NCBI GenBank assembly: GCA_013368445.1
Contig: JAACJO010000017.1
Location: 372,001 to 436,000 of the forward strand
Direction of reading: 5' to 3'
DNA: 64,000 nucleotides
From: Leucocoprinus leucothites
Lineage: Eukaryota; Basidiomycota; Agaricomycetes; Agaricales; Agaricaceae
Part shown: positions 1 to 10,942 of the stretch, one piece after another
Layout: each line of letters starts with the position of its first letter
Position numbering within the stretch: position 1 is the first letter of the stretch
Notes under the pieces: model-generated
What the model saw: only the letters and a program-made list of their open reading frames with translations
Told to the model about the DNA's origin: nothing
Databases searched by the model: none
Position numbers and translations under genes: made by a program

Positions 1-487
1 GCCAATATGCACATGTTCTAGACATCCTCTTCTCAGATACCTTAATCACGGTACCGTCTTCTCCCTCCTTCTTTACCACCACCTTCTCGAACTCGCCACA
101 TTCCGCGCTTTCCACTATTCTCGTAGTCACAAACTGTCCATCCGGGATCCTTTTTCGTGCAATCGGATCACCATCGATGATTAGATGAGGAACTGCTCCG
201 TCATCGTCAAAATACCCAATCGCGATGCTGTTCGAAAAGGCCGATGCAAAATCGTAGCTGAAATCTTGGAATTCATATATGAGGTCAGTTAGAAACGACT
301 CTAGACCCTCCTTCGAGTGAACGTTGCCTTCGGCCTCCTCAAGTTGACAGTCCTGTACAATGGTCGGGCAGAGTGATAGAAGGGCATCAACGAGTTCCTC
401 GGCAGTGAGGTCTGGGGCGGATGTAAAGTCCCTTGGAGGATGAGGACTGATACCACAAAGAAGGCAAACTTCGTCGAAGTGGCCCAT
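1..487 (-). CDS. Conserved agaricomycete protein, N-terminal part (partial)
   Basis: An open frame of 162 codons runs leftward from an ATG at 487 and leaves the window without a stop, so the C-terminus is missing. It begins MGHFDEVCLLCG, with a CxxC pair, followed by an acidic stretch and a beta-rich segment containing GYFDDDGAVPHLIIDGD. From memory, agaricomycete F-box-type proteins often open with a similar MGH-x-x-x-C-x-x-CG start, but the F-box itself would lie outside the window, so function is not assigned. No intron is seen in the visible part. Its ATG lies about 0.5 kb beyond the 3' end of the first oxygenase gene, and both lie on the minus strand. The reading frame is certain over its length; the family assignment is a guess. 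Confidence 0.5.
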   Translation of the reverse strand, partial: MGHFDEVCLLCGISPHPPRDFTSAPDLTAEELVDALLSLCPTIVQDCQLEEAEGNVHSKEGLESFLTDLIYEFQDFSYDFASAFSNSIAIGYFDDDGAVPHLIIDGDPIARKRIPDGQFVTTRIVESAECGEFEKVVVKKEGEDGTVIKVSEKRMSRTCAYW

Positions 488-1001
488 TCCGGGGAGAGAG
501 AACGTAGGCCAAGTTGTAAACAAAGGGTAAGTTTTAGATGATCGCCGAGTTTTTATGCTGACACTCGAGTGACAAGGATCGTTTCACTGGCATGTGGATT
601 AACAAGTATGACAGATCAATACCCAGTACTCGATAAGGATCATCGTGCTGTCGTTACCATCGTATCGAGACAGTCCTTCACGACTGTGAGCACGGCAGAG
701 ATTTACGTTTCCTAAGGCCGAGGGCTGAGCGCTGAGCTTTCGAGGAAGTATTCAGGTCGGTCACCTTCATTCACAGCGATGTCAAACGCGTGCCAAGGCA
801 TTGCATTATCCTAACACAAGTTCGCAGGGACATATTCTGTGTCCCTGTGTAGACGTAAATACTTGTTTTCTTCGTGATGTGTTCTTCACTGCTCTTCGCA
901 AGGCTAGATGCCAGCTCAGAGCTTTAAGAAAAGGGATAATTAATATACACGCTGAGACAGATATATATATTCCACAAATTCGACAATGGTATCTTCTGAA
1001 G
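488..1001. other. Intergenic region, no gene seen
   Basis: Between the ATG of the left-edge gene and the stop of the first oxygenase, both on the minus strand. It should hold the 3' end of the oxygenase transcript and the promoter of the left-edge gene. Short open frames here overlap oxygenase exons or have no family motif. Confidence 0.5.
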
Positions 1002-2733
1002 CTAAGAGTAGTGCTTGACGACCACCCCTTCAATGAGTTCCTCCTCAACTTCCCCCTGCTTCACCAGTTCAGACTGACCATATGCACTCGTTCGCCCTTT
1101 TCGCCATGATTCCATTGTTGGGTAAGCCCCTCCGTTGACCGCTGGATTGTTCATGAAGCGCGTGTTGTCTGCTCCAATTCGTTGCAGAACAGGGCTTGAT
1201 ACAGGTGAGAGCTTGACATCATCATTTGCTAATGCGAAGTAGAACACTCCAACACGAGTGTAGGCTTGTTGATCGGGAGGCGGTTGAATGACACTGATTA
1301 AGTTTGAGTTTTGCGAGGAAATGAGACGAATAATCATCAGAGGTCAGACCCCTCTGAGTGTAGTCGGGGAAGAGAGTCAATACTAACCGATGGATTGTTG
1401 CGCAATAGTAACCTCCGGAGAGAAATTCCATCGCATCTCCTGTGTTGACAACCTTTCAATCAAATACATTAAAAATCAAGAAAACAGGAAAGGCAAAATA
1501 AAACGTACAATGGCATTTTCAATATGCCTGACCCACTTCCACACACCTTGACGCGTCATGACTTGGAGAGCTGCCACAGGCTGGGAATACAAGAGCGTTA
1601 CAGTCCCAAAATCTGTAAACAACCTCTCAATAAAAGATGAAGTAAGGAAAGACATATCAGACTCACCAGTATGTCCTTTCATCCAGATGTTACTGGTCTT
1701 CTGCTCTTCTTCTGGAGTCCGAGGGTAACTGTAAACATGTGAAGATCAATAAGCGCTTGCACGAGGACTACGAAACAGCTCACTATTTCATGAATCGCAC
1801 TGTGTTTGATTTTTATTATAGTCAGATGCATACAAAAACGTGTCGTTCATTAAAGTTACCGTATGTTTCGCCAACAGCATCCCAGCCATGCATGTCAACA
1901 AATGTCTCTTCGGGAATCTCAAGCCCGATAGCAAGTAGCCTGCAAGAGCAGTCACGTTGGGGCTCTGTTGTATCGAAGCCAACAAGTGAAGTCTAGCTTA
2001 CCGGAGGACAGGATGCAAAACATTGAAGTGACTATGCTTCGCAAACGCTTGGACTTCGGGAAGAAGTGGGCGAATTGGTTCTGGGTGTTGGCGCTTGGTT
2101 ATGTCTCGGTTTACTGAGAAACAAACCAGCAATTAGAATAACATATCATTATTTTAGCAACTTGAGATAGTTACTATTATACGTTTCCAGCTGATCGTGC
2201 ACTCCTTTGGCGATGTGCTGTTACAATATTGTAAGACATAAGATAAAGGTTTTCTAGGAACGATTTACCCAGTACTGGCGAGGCTTATAACCCTGCCACG
2301 AGCCTGTCCCTTCATATCAGCGGTATAAACCCTCTTCTCTGCATCAGAGACGTGTTCAAATGGCATATTCGCAATATCAAAAGCCCGTTTTGTCTGTGAG
2401 TAGAATTATTAGCACCTATCTTGAGGACTGAATATATGGGATTACCTGTTCACGCGTGTATCCGTGGTTGATGACATAGAAAAACCCATGATTTAGCATA
2501 GCATTCTTGACTTGCTCGGCGAGAGCTGTTCGTCCTTCCCCACTAGTAACATTGGAAAAATCAATGATAGGAAGGTCTGCATAATCCACTGCTCAAAGGT
2601 GAACTTAGTTATCCAAAGCGTAACTGTGAATCAATGAGTCGTGCGTGGACATACATTCGGCATCCGTAGGGGGAGCGGGTGAATACACAGGTATTTGGGA
2701 CTGTACTGGAGGAATGGGGACTTCCACGGCCAT
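1002..2733 (-). pseudogene. 2-oxoglutarate/Fe(II) oxygenase, copy A, frameshifted
   Basis: Isopenicillin-N-synthase-like non-haem iron dioxygenase (DIOX_N plus 2OG-FeII_Oxy). Such enzymes couple 2-oxoglutarate decarboxylation to hydroxylation or desaturation of small molecules; the substrate cannot be told. Visible in order: MAVEVPIPPVQ start, DLPIIDFS, HGFFYVINHGYT, EPIRPLLPEV, WDAVGETY, a 16-nt microexon, YPRTPEEEQK, GHTDFGTVTLLYSQPV (first Fe ligands, HxD), FLSGGYY..TIHR (distal His), and YTRVGVFYFA (family 2OG-binding Arg region). About nine short introns. In the exon read as ADMKG..GSWQGYKP the run at 2308-2310 has three Cs (GGG in coding sense) where copy B has four. The frame is lost just before GSWQGYKP, so translation would stop long before the active site. 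All downstream exons stay clean, so this is either a very recent pseudogene or a base-calling error. It shares clear homology and the checked intron positions with copy B. Confidence 0.85.
1784..1799 (-). other. 16-nt microexon of oxygenase copy A
   Basis: The bases encode the link V-R-F-M-K-Y between WDAVGETY and YPRTPEEE. The microexon is flanked by a CAG acceptor and a GTGAGC donor on the minus strand. Without it the two neighbouring exons are out of frame. The same microexon with the same borders occurs in copy B. Confidence 0.8.
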
Positions 2734-3823
2734 TCTCGATGTTGTCTAGGCTCGGTTGGGTAGGTATAGATGTTTATAAGGCATTCGGGGCTCATGCTTT
2801 ACCGATTTGGGCACTGTAAGCTGGAACGGCCCACTTCACATGCAAACCGATCGAGTCCGCGACAGCGGGGCTTCTCACAGATATTAAACTCGCTTCCCCG
2901 TATGCGTCGTTTGTCAGCTATGGTGGAAAGCACCGAGGATAAGGATATTAGTAGGTGGCCCACTCTTTGAATCAACTCTCCAAGAGAGTTCACAGCAACA
3001 AGGAATTTTAAAAATCAGTATAACTTTGCTTTTGAGCAACGCAACTTCGGAAGTCATTCAAGCTATGCTAGGCTTACTTGTGTTTAAGCTTTAGGGCTAT
3101 CATCAAGTGAGTACCCGAGAGTCTGTTTTCGGGAGGTCAATAGGAGCCGGAAGAACTAAGTGCAACCTGGAGCCGAGTTTCAGAGACTTCTCAGTTCTGG
3201 TCCGTACTCAACGCACAGGTTGTTTCGGAGATGGTGTTACAAGTGTCCAAAACGAGAGAGAGGGTCCGCAACTCCAGAAGATAACCCCAGTAGGTCTGAA
3301 AGATAGGAGATACTGCAATTGAACAAGTTGATACACATGGCAGTTTCCCAACCGGCAGGACCGCCAAGTGGTCTGGTAGGTTAAGGTGCAAGTTGCAACA
3401 TTTGAGATGTGAAGCTTGCTTGTACTTTTGTGGGCGGCACATGAGCATAGGATGGTGTTGGGAAGATAAGAGACATCTAACGTTGAATGTTGACGCTGAA
3501 CATGGAGCCTCGTTGCTTCATGAATAATAGTTACGGCAAACAACAAAAATGGCTCGCGCTAAGCCTCATCCAGGCCTCACGGAAAGCTCCTCAACATCAA
3601 TCACCATCCTCCCGAACTACGTCTGAATATCAGGAGGACTGGATTTTCAGCTCCAAACCGTTCATACGTCCGAGCAATGGATAGCTGTTCCTCCCATCGA
3701 CATACTTGGATCTTATGAATTGGGTGTAAGGGGATAATACCTCGTGTATCCTCGTTTACACGTTAAGACAGGTGTACATAGTCCCAATGGGCAGAACGAA
3801 TACAATATTGAATTTTCTTGAAC
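2734..3823. other. Intergenic region between tandem oxygenases
   Basis: About 1.1 kb holding the promoter of copy A and the 3' flank of copy B. Open frames of up to 112 codons on both strands have no recognisable motif. I see no repeat or mobile element that would explain the duplication. Confidence 0.5.
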
Positions 3824-5546
3824 TTAGTTGTAATGTTTGACAACTACTCCTTCAATAAGCTCCTCTTCCACTTTCCCCTTTTTAACCAACTCGGACTGTC
3901 CATATGCGCTCGTTCGTCCTTTACGCCATGCTTCCATTGTTGGATAAATATCCCCTTTAACATCGAATGCCGGGTTGTCCATGAAACGTGTATTGTCAAT
4001 CCCAACCTGTTGCAGGACCGGGCTCGATACTGGTGCAAGCTTGACGTCGTCATTTGTTAAGGCGAAGTAGAATAATCCAAGGCGAGTGTAGGTTTGTTGA
4101 TCAGGCGGCGGTTGAACGACACTGTTCTCATCACAAAGGTCAGAGGACAAATAAAGTAATCATCAGTAGCCAAGCTCTTGCACCAGTAGGTCAAAAGGCC
4201 TATTACTAACCGGTGGATCGTTGGTCGATAATAACCTCCAGAAAGAAATTCCATTGCATCCCCTGTATTGACGACCTTCACAAATAGCACAAATTAAAGA
4301 ACCAGACGAGGCGAAAGAAGCGGAACAAAACATACAATGGCATTATCTATATGTTTGACCCACTTCCAGGTTCCTTCGCGTGTCAAAATTTGGAGTGCTG
4401 AAACGGGTTGAGAGTACAAGAGCGTTATAGTTCCGATATCTAAGAATAGCTCAGGCATCAATGAACTGAGAGTAAAGAAATGGCGTGAAACTTTACCAGT
4501 ATGTCCTTTTAACCAGACATTGTTGGTTTTCTGCTCTTCTCAGGAGTCCGAGGGTAGCTAGATTAATGTAAGCATCGGACAAATGCTCAGAAGAGGTTAA
4601 TGAGAAAGCTCACTATTTCATGAACCGCACTGTATTTAAATTGTAACACAATGAGACGGGCGAATTATGACATCCTATGGCCGAGGCTTACCGTATGTTT
4701 CACCAACGGCGTCCCACCTATGCATGTTCACAAATGTCTCTTCGGAAATTTCTAGCCCAAGAGCAAGCAATCTCGAGTGAAGTCATGTTAAGGGTGTGTT
4801 CCTGTAACATTTGGCATATGGACAGCTTACCGGAGAATGGGATGTAAAACATCAAAGTGATTATGCTTCGCGAAAGCTTGAACTTCAGGAAGAAACGGAC
4901 GGATTGGTTCTGGATGTATGCGTTTGGTTACATCTCGGTTTACTGAGATATGGCTGTTAAATTTGTCGATTTTCAAGTCAGCGGCTTGGGGTACTTACTG
5001 CTGTACATTTCCATCCGGTCGTGTACGCCATTGTCAATGTGCTGAAAGAGTGTTAATAAGAGATATGATTATCTGTTAGAAAGGCTCACGAAGTATCGGC
5101 GAGGCTTATAGCCCTGCCACGACCCTGTCCCCTTAATATTAGATGTATATGTTTGCTTGTCCGCTTCAGGAACGTTGTCAAATGATGCGTTCGCGATGTC
5201 AAAGACTCGCTTCGTCTGCCAGGATGGTGAGTGACAATCACTCCGGAGGTTAGAGTGTACAGGATACCTGTTGAGATGTGTACCCATGATTGATAACATA
5301 GAAAAACCCATGCTGTAGTATAGCATCCTTGATTTGCCCAGCGAGAGTCGTACGGTCCGCCTCTGTGGCAAGATAGGAAAAGTCGATAATAGGAAGATCG
5401 GCATAATCCACTGTTAAATCATAAACTTGGCTATTAGCAGTGTAAACACAAGTTAATTGGTGTACAGCCTTACGTTCGGCAGTCGTAGGAGGAGCAGGTG
5501 AATATACCGGTATTTGAGCCTGCCCTGAAGGAGTGAGGACCGTCAT
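3824..5546 (-). pseudogene. 2-oxoglutarate/Fe(II) oxygenase, copy B, frameshifted
   Basis: Tandem paralogue of copy A, same family and strand, with matching intron positions. It starts MTVLTPSGQAQIPVYSPAPP and shows DLPIIDFS, HGFFYVINHGYT, KGTGSWQGYKPRRYF (intact here), EPIRPFLPEV, WDAVGETY, a 16-nt microexon at 4614-4629, GHTDIGTITLLYSQPV with the Fe-binding HxD, FLSGGYY..TIHR with the distal His, and YTRLGLFYFA. In the exon that follows the microexon the coding strand reads CCTGAGAAGAGCAG near 4535-4545, where copy A has CCAGAAGAAGAGCAG. One base is missing, so YPRTPEEEQK cannot be read through and the HxD exon falls out of frame. No alternative splice acceptor restores the frame. The last exon, ending in VVVKHYN and a stop, is clean. 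Recent inactivation or a base-calling error are both possible. Confidence 0.85.
4614..4629 (-). other. 16-nt microexon of oxygenase copy B
   Basis: Same length and position as in copy A, with one base changed. CAG acceptor and GTGAGC donor on the minus strand; encodes V-R-F-M-K-Y across its junctions. Confidence 0.8.
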
Positions 5547-6152
5547 ATCTGTGATAACAGTTTGCTCTGGAAAGGTGAGTATTAGTTTAAGGGGGATTGG
5601 TAGGTATTTATATGACGTACAAACCCAAATGCCTTACCAATACAAGCTCCTAGAGCCCGCCATAGGTGCTTGACTTCCCACGGGTTGAGATTCTTTCAAC
5701 ATATGTCACAGTACACCCACTGGCAGAGCGCAGTTTCCGTTGAAGCATGACTGTGACGGGTCACGGCTTCGAGTCCCTTCGACCGGCATTGGCTATGTGA
5801 TGCTAACCGGTGGATTGTCGCAGAATAATGGATCTTGCCAAAAGAGCATCACGTTGTTCTTACACTGATATTACTTTGCGAAGAGATAATGGAGTGTTCA
5901 CGTACATGTCAAGAAACTGGGATCGATACGTACTATTTTGTTTTACAATCAAGACCTCATAGAATCTGGGTCCACCTATCCAACAAGTACTTGATAAATA
6001 CATAGATGACTACAAGGAGATACATAACAAGCTAAATTTGAGATTTCCAGCCGATTAAACAGCATCACCTCCAGTTACTGCTCGATTTCCAATACGAGAG
6101 GGCCCTCTTCGTTAAACACCGGCGCGTGAGATTTGAAAAAACCACCAACGTA
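5547..6152. other. Intergenic region upstream of oxygenase copy B
   Basis: Promoter side of copy B. It contains the tRNA-like relic at 5721-5788 and no convincing coding sequence. Confidence 0.5.
5721..5788 (+). other. Degenerate tRNA-like relic
   Basis: An A-box-like TGGCAGAGCGC at 5721 is followed 46 nt later by a B-box-like GCTTCGAGTCC and then a CCGGCA end. This is the spacing expected from tRNA position 8 to the discriminator base. The 5' acceptor strand does not pair with the 3' end and the T-stem barely pairs, so it cannot be a working tRNA. It could be a decayed tRNA gene, a tRNA-derived SINE head, or chance. Confidence 0.25.
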
Positions 6153-6820
6153 CTAGATCCAGACCCCAGTGACAATGACAAAAGTAAAAAGGGTGTACAT
6201 AAACATGTGATTGTGAAAGATGTACCAGCCCAAGCACAACAGAGCATTAGAGAAGATCGTCGTTCTGAGTGCCTGAATGTTTTTGGATAACCGGAGGCAT
6301 TTCACGAATGCTTCGAGACGTCCTTCGTATTTCGGAAGGGTGGGGTGGTGTTGATTCCGAGGAAGACGAGAGGATCTATATGTTTGCGTTGCCGCACGAC
6401 CGGCGACAAGGACCAGAGAAACATGACAGACACCGGTCATGCTGCACAGAACCATACCAAGCTGGAAAGAGATACTTTCGGGTTGGCAATCATAGCGTTG
6501 GCGAAGTCGAGGAAGGTAATCATCAACGTGGTGATGGATGTAGACTTAATCCCATGTAAGTGTGAAGCATCGCAGGAGATTACTAGGGGCTGACCAAGAG
6601 TACCAATGTGCCATATTGTGTAGTCAGAAAAGCGAGGAAGCCCCGTCGCGCTTGAGCTTGTTCTGCCCCCCTCGCACATCTTCGTTTCGGAGATACTAGC
6701 TGCAGTCTGAGTCTGACTCGCAGTGGAACTATGAGGGATGAACATTGTGCTGGAAAAGAACAAGAAAGGAGCGAAGATTAAGCTGATATATATCAAGACA
6801 CGTGAAGCCCTGACGCTCAT
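6153..6820 (-). CDS. Possible small membrane protein, gene model unresolved
   Basis: Two overlapping minus-strand frames each carry hydrophobic segments. The upstream frame starts MSVRASRVLIYISLIFAPFL, a likely membrane segment, then a hydrophilic loop and LMITFLDFANAMIA. The downstream frame holds CHVSLVLVAG and a long C-terminal hydrophobic stretch ending in FVIVTGVWI. No intron of normal length joins the two: candidate GT..AG pairs near 6440-6510 are too short or keep the wrong frame. It could be a gene with an intron I cannot place, a decayed gene, or chance. I recognise no family. An in-frame extension reaches back to 6985 but adds no conserved sequence. Confidence 0.25.
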
Positions 6821-7493
6821 TTGATACACGCGGAGATGTCTGTGGCCTTCTGTGCAAAGCAGTACGCAGGATACAACATGTTTTTGTTGATATATCTGGT
6901 GTAATCGTCGCTGGATTTCCTTTTGTGTAAAGTAAGCACGATAATACGTAGTGTTCCGCGTCCGCCCTTGGGATGCGTCAGTCAAGTACGAGGTGCCCTA
7001 ACGGAAGCTCGATGGTACGAGGTCCTTGAGAATGGAACGGGACCACCGAGAAGGTAAAAAAAAGCATCGCGATAGCCTTCCAGCTAGCTAGCATGCGGGA
7101 TCCTGTCACGTAGCAGGAGCATGCCGCGCTGAAAGGTGCCTATGAAAAGGAGTAAAAAGATAGATCAAGTTAGCAGGAGCAGTGTCAATAGCATACTTAC
7201 CATGCCCAGTGGCCTCGGCAGGCCCCGTCAATGCCATCACTGGATCACGAATTGATCGATCGATTCTGCACAGCCTCAGGCAGAAATATCCCTCTCTGAT
7301 CTCCCTATTTACTTAGGTCGACTTCTCCTCCACATCTTGGATCTACCTAGCTTTTGGAGATTCTCTGTCGTAGAAGGAAGCCACAACTAGGCTTTCTGTG
7401 CATGCGAATGTAAAGCAACAAACCACCTTTTTCTTCCCCCAGAGCATCGCCAAAAACATCTAAGTTCCCAAATCCGCACCGACTCCTGGGTTT
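6821..7493. other. Intergenic, promoter side of the kinase gene
   Basis: Contains a pyrimidine-rich run just before the kinase ATG (ttttcttccccc near 7430-7440), typical of fungal core promoters and 5' UTRs. No other feature was recognised. Confidence 0.45.
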
Positions 7494-9830
7494 ATGATGA
7501 AGGACATCAACATTTTGGAGGCAGTGAGGGACTTTCTTATGGATAACCTTCCCCGTTGTGAGTCTATGTTTAGATTCTTACTTCTATGTTCTTTGCTTGA
7601 GGTGACATGATTAGCCGTAGAACGGCTTAGCAAGTCTCGAGGTTCATCCCGATCGCTATCAAATCTACCAGAACTGAGATTGATGGCTCTTATCCGGGAC
7701 ATTGTTGACGAGATGAAAAAACGGAGGCCCCACGATTCTTTAGAGACTGGATATCCCCTCCTCATGACACTGAATCAAGGTCCGTTGTGTATACACTCTG
7801 GATAGCAACGCTAAGTAATAACTACACGTATTATCTTTAGACAACCCAACGGACAAGCGTGTCGGTAGAGACACATTGAGGATCCTTGCTCTGAATGATT
7901 TTGAGCTTTTGTGCTACGAAGTTTGTGTCGAGATAGAACGACGATACTTGAATGAACCAATATCCTCAGAGGTAAGTGTATCAAATGACTGGAAACGTCC
8001 TCATATACCGCTTCTGACTGAACTTAAAGCCCTCACGAAATACTGATGTTCCGCCCAACATCCCGAAGTTGAATCGAGGGAAATGGCAGATCCGTAACGC
8101 TATGACTGGAGACTGGAGCGACAGCGACGTTAGCGCAGATGAGGGAGGCTCAGAAGATGAACAAGCGTTATCAGGCCTCTCGGACGCCTCCCAGGATACG
8201 GTGCTTTACCGGGACAGTGAAGACTCGAGGGAAAAGGAGACGGAACTGGAGCTGGAGAGAGTCTGCGCCGGGTTGATGAAGATTTTCCACGACAGGTCAA
8301 GATACAAGGTCTTACTCGGGTACAGAGACCTCGAGGCACAGGCCGTGCTGGACCTACTGCAAAACGTGAGGTCATACTTGCGTTGAATGCATGAATACCA
8401 TACTTATCCAAATAGCTTTTGGACTCCCCTCGTGTTTGCAGTACGAAACTGAAAAAAGAGCTTGCAGTTGCGATTCAACGGCTCTCGAAGAAATCCGCCC
8501 TGTATCCAGAGTGTTTTGTGTTGAAGGATATCTTAATTGATAAGGCTAAAGATGGTTCGATACATACGGTGTCGTCGGGAAAGTTTGGTGATGTCTGGAA
8601 AGGAGCGCTGCAAGGGCAGGAGGTATGCCTCAAGGTGATGAGGGTATATCGTAACTCGAAAATCCATGAGCTATTGAAGGTGAGATGATCTGTCGGATGT
8701 ATGAAATTAGAAGTTGCTAATGACGACAAAGCTAGACGTTCTCCTGCGAAGCCGTGCTATGGGGTCAGCTCCAGCATACGAACGTCCTTCCATTTTACGG
8801 AGTATATCGGCTGGAGCATCCCACTCACAACCGGATTTGTTTGGTTTCACCCTGGATGGGAAATGGAAACGTCGACGAATATCTAGCGAGAGAACCCAAT
8901 GCGGATCGTATGAGTCTGGTAAAACTCTTTCGTTACCATCTTCAACTCGTTTCTGACCATTCGAAAATTCAGATTAGAGACATTGCATCGGGCTTGAAAT
9001 ATCTCCATACCCAGAATATTGTTCATGGAGACCTCAAGGGGGTACGCGATTCTCAATCTAAGCTCGCCTATACTGACCAAAAGCGTCAAGGCAAATGTAC
9101 TCGTTGACTCTTCGGGTCGAGCTTGTCTTGCTGACTTTGGGTTGTCGACTATTCGAGATCCTGAGGTTTTGGCTATCACTACCAGTTCCTCATCTTCAGG
9201 GTGTGGAGGCACCATCAGATGGATGGCTCCTGAGCTCCTGGGTTCGCAAGATACCGACGAACCAATAAATACCAAGGCGAGCGATATATATGCTTTTGCT
9301 GGGGTCAGCTACGAGGTCAGCCTTTGGTGTTGTTTCCTTCCTTCACGCAGCGAATTTTAAGCCGTCCTCCTCAAAAGGTGTTCACCGGGCACGTACCTTT
9401 CTTCGAATACTTTCGAGATCAAACAGTCATTCTGAAGATCCACCGAGGAGAACGTCCATCCCGACCCAACCCAGAGATCTTCTCCAAGAACGGGATGACC
9501 GAAGGAATCTGGCGACTAATGCAGGACTGCTGGTCCACCAATCCTGCGGATCGACCAACTGCAGCGGAGATCCGAGCACGGTTAAGCATAATTCGCAAGA
9601 TTGCTAAAAGGTCGAGACTAGTACAAACGAGAACTCCACCTTCTGGGAGGAGTACCCCAATTCAGCCACAAAGGCCATCGTCTTCGTCGGAGCAGAGGAA
9701 GCCTTTGTTGTCGCCGAATTTGTTTAGAGCTTCTTTTGCCCAGGCGGCTAATTTGGAGGCTCAGTTGAGGCGAAGGGATTTGTTGCGCCTTTTGGATGTC
9801 AGTACGGAGCCTTTGTTAGATTATGATTGA
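7494..9830 (+). CDS. Protein kinase (TKL-like, agaricomycete-type), about 625 aa
   Basis: Protein kinase with an unassigned N-terminal region of about 280 residues. The kinase domain covers roughly residues 280-535. Motifs seen: glycine loop GKFGDVWKG, ATP-anchoring lysine in VCLKVM, EAVLWGQLQHTNVLPFYG (helix C), IVHGDLKG catalytic loop (HGD in place of HRD), ANVLVD, DFGLSTIRDP, CGGTIRWMAPELL, DIYAFA, and a C-lobe ending in DCWSTNPADRPTAAEI. The HGDLKG loop and WMAPE are typical of the tyrosine-kinase-like group expanded in mushrooms. Nine exons are read with GT-AG introns, and all splice phases agree. Exon 1 is MMKDINILEAVRDF and the first intron has a GTGAGT donor. A Ser/Pro-rich tail follows the domain. 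Substrate and pathway are unknown. All catalytic residues are present, so it is probably active. Confidence 0.85.
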
Positions 9831-10096
9831 CGCTGTAAACATGGACACATGGGTGGTCTGGGAGTGCTGCTATCAGACGTGTATTTATAAAATGTATTTA
9901 TGGTGTGGAATCGAGCTATCTATAAGGCTTTTGAGAGGCCGCAGCTCACCACTAGCTGGTATCTCTTCCAAAGGGACGTCATCTCCCGCACGGGGCGGCC
10001 GCTGACCAGGAACATATGCTCCCAGGCGAAGAATTGAGCGCTGGTACCTTCTGGGAATAACCACACGAAGTAGGAAGAAGACACTGGTTTATACTG

Positions 10097-10942
10097 TCAG
10101 TCGTTGTTCAGAGTGGAGCAAAAACGAAAGACGAACAACATAATTGCAAAACCGAAGGACAAAGGAGATAAGGAAGAGCCCGGCGGCGGTACGATGCCTT
10201 CATCCGGTTCTGGGTCAGGTGGCGGTAGCCTCTCTTCAGAGTCATCGTCACCCTCGGGGCCACCTTCTGATTCGTCGGGAAGCTCAGAGATTTCAGGACA
10301 GCCGTAGGTAGTTTTCCAGTTGAAAACATGAGTCCCGTTCCAGGTATACAGAAATTCAAGTCGCGCATTTGGCACATCATCAGGCTGAGCCTAGCCTAGG
10401 TATGAATAGAAGAATGAGAAATTTCATGAAACTGAGGTACCTTATCACATTGCATGTGGAAGACAGCTTTTTGTTTCTGCTTCATGTATTCTAGGCCGTG
10501 CACAGTCAGTTGGAGGTGATCCATTATGATATCTGTCCCGGTTGTTGTATTTGTGATACGGAATTTCGGTCGGATATCCCCCGATGAAACAGGAACAACT
10601 TGAAGGATTCGAGGTGGCTCAGAAGGATGATTCGGCCGCGTGTTAATAACAGTCAAACAGATGAACGAATTTGAAGGGCACTAGGGGAAGATACGTCGGG
10701 ATTCAGGGGTCGTTCAAACGTCCGAACGTACAAAAAAAACTTACTTGGAGTTCTGCGGGTAACGTTCCATCCTTGTTAATACCAACTCCTAGCGCAATAT
10801 CATAGATGTGTTTTGTTTGCGTAGGTGGAGTGTCCTCGATAATCTCATGCGTGAGGGGCTGGTGGTGCAAGAACAGAGGACAGAGGTCGTATGAGAGACG
10901 GTGAGTATTATTGGAGTAGCTGTACTTGTAGTTGAATGAGCA
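10097..10942 (-). CDS. Atg27-type MRH-domain membrane protein (first exon unresolved)
   Basis: Resembles autophagy-related protein 27, a type I membrane protein with a mannose-6-phosphate-receptor-homology domain that cycles between Golgi, vacuole and the autophagosome assembly site. Joining exons gives CSFNYKYSYS, YDLCPLFLHH, LPAELQ-CPSNSFICLTVINTRP, MDHLQLTVHGLEY, FHMQCDK-PDDVPNARLEF and FNWKTTYGCPE. The last matches the W-x-T-x-x-CP close of Atg27/MRH domains, and the cysteine order fits. An acidic, proline-rich linker and one short hydrophobic segment (LSFGFAIMLFVFRF) complete the C-terminus. The signal-peptide exon should lie upstream of 10942, but no ATG with a suitable donor and phase was found. 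A possible hydrophobic stretch near 11000 is out of phase. Either the first exon is further upstream or the 5' end is damaged. Confidence 0.6.

Noticed and set aside
3208..3546. 112-codon minus-strand open frame between the oxygenases
   Set aside because: No motif, no plausible splice partners, overlapping frames on both strands.
1002..6985. A specialised-metabolite cluster around the oxygenases
   Set aside because: Only the two paralogues are recognisable; no synthase, transferase, transporter or regulator lies next to them.
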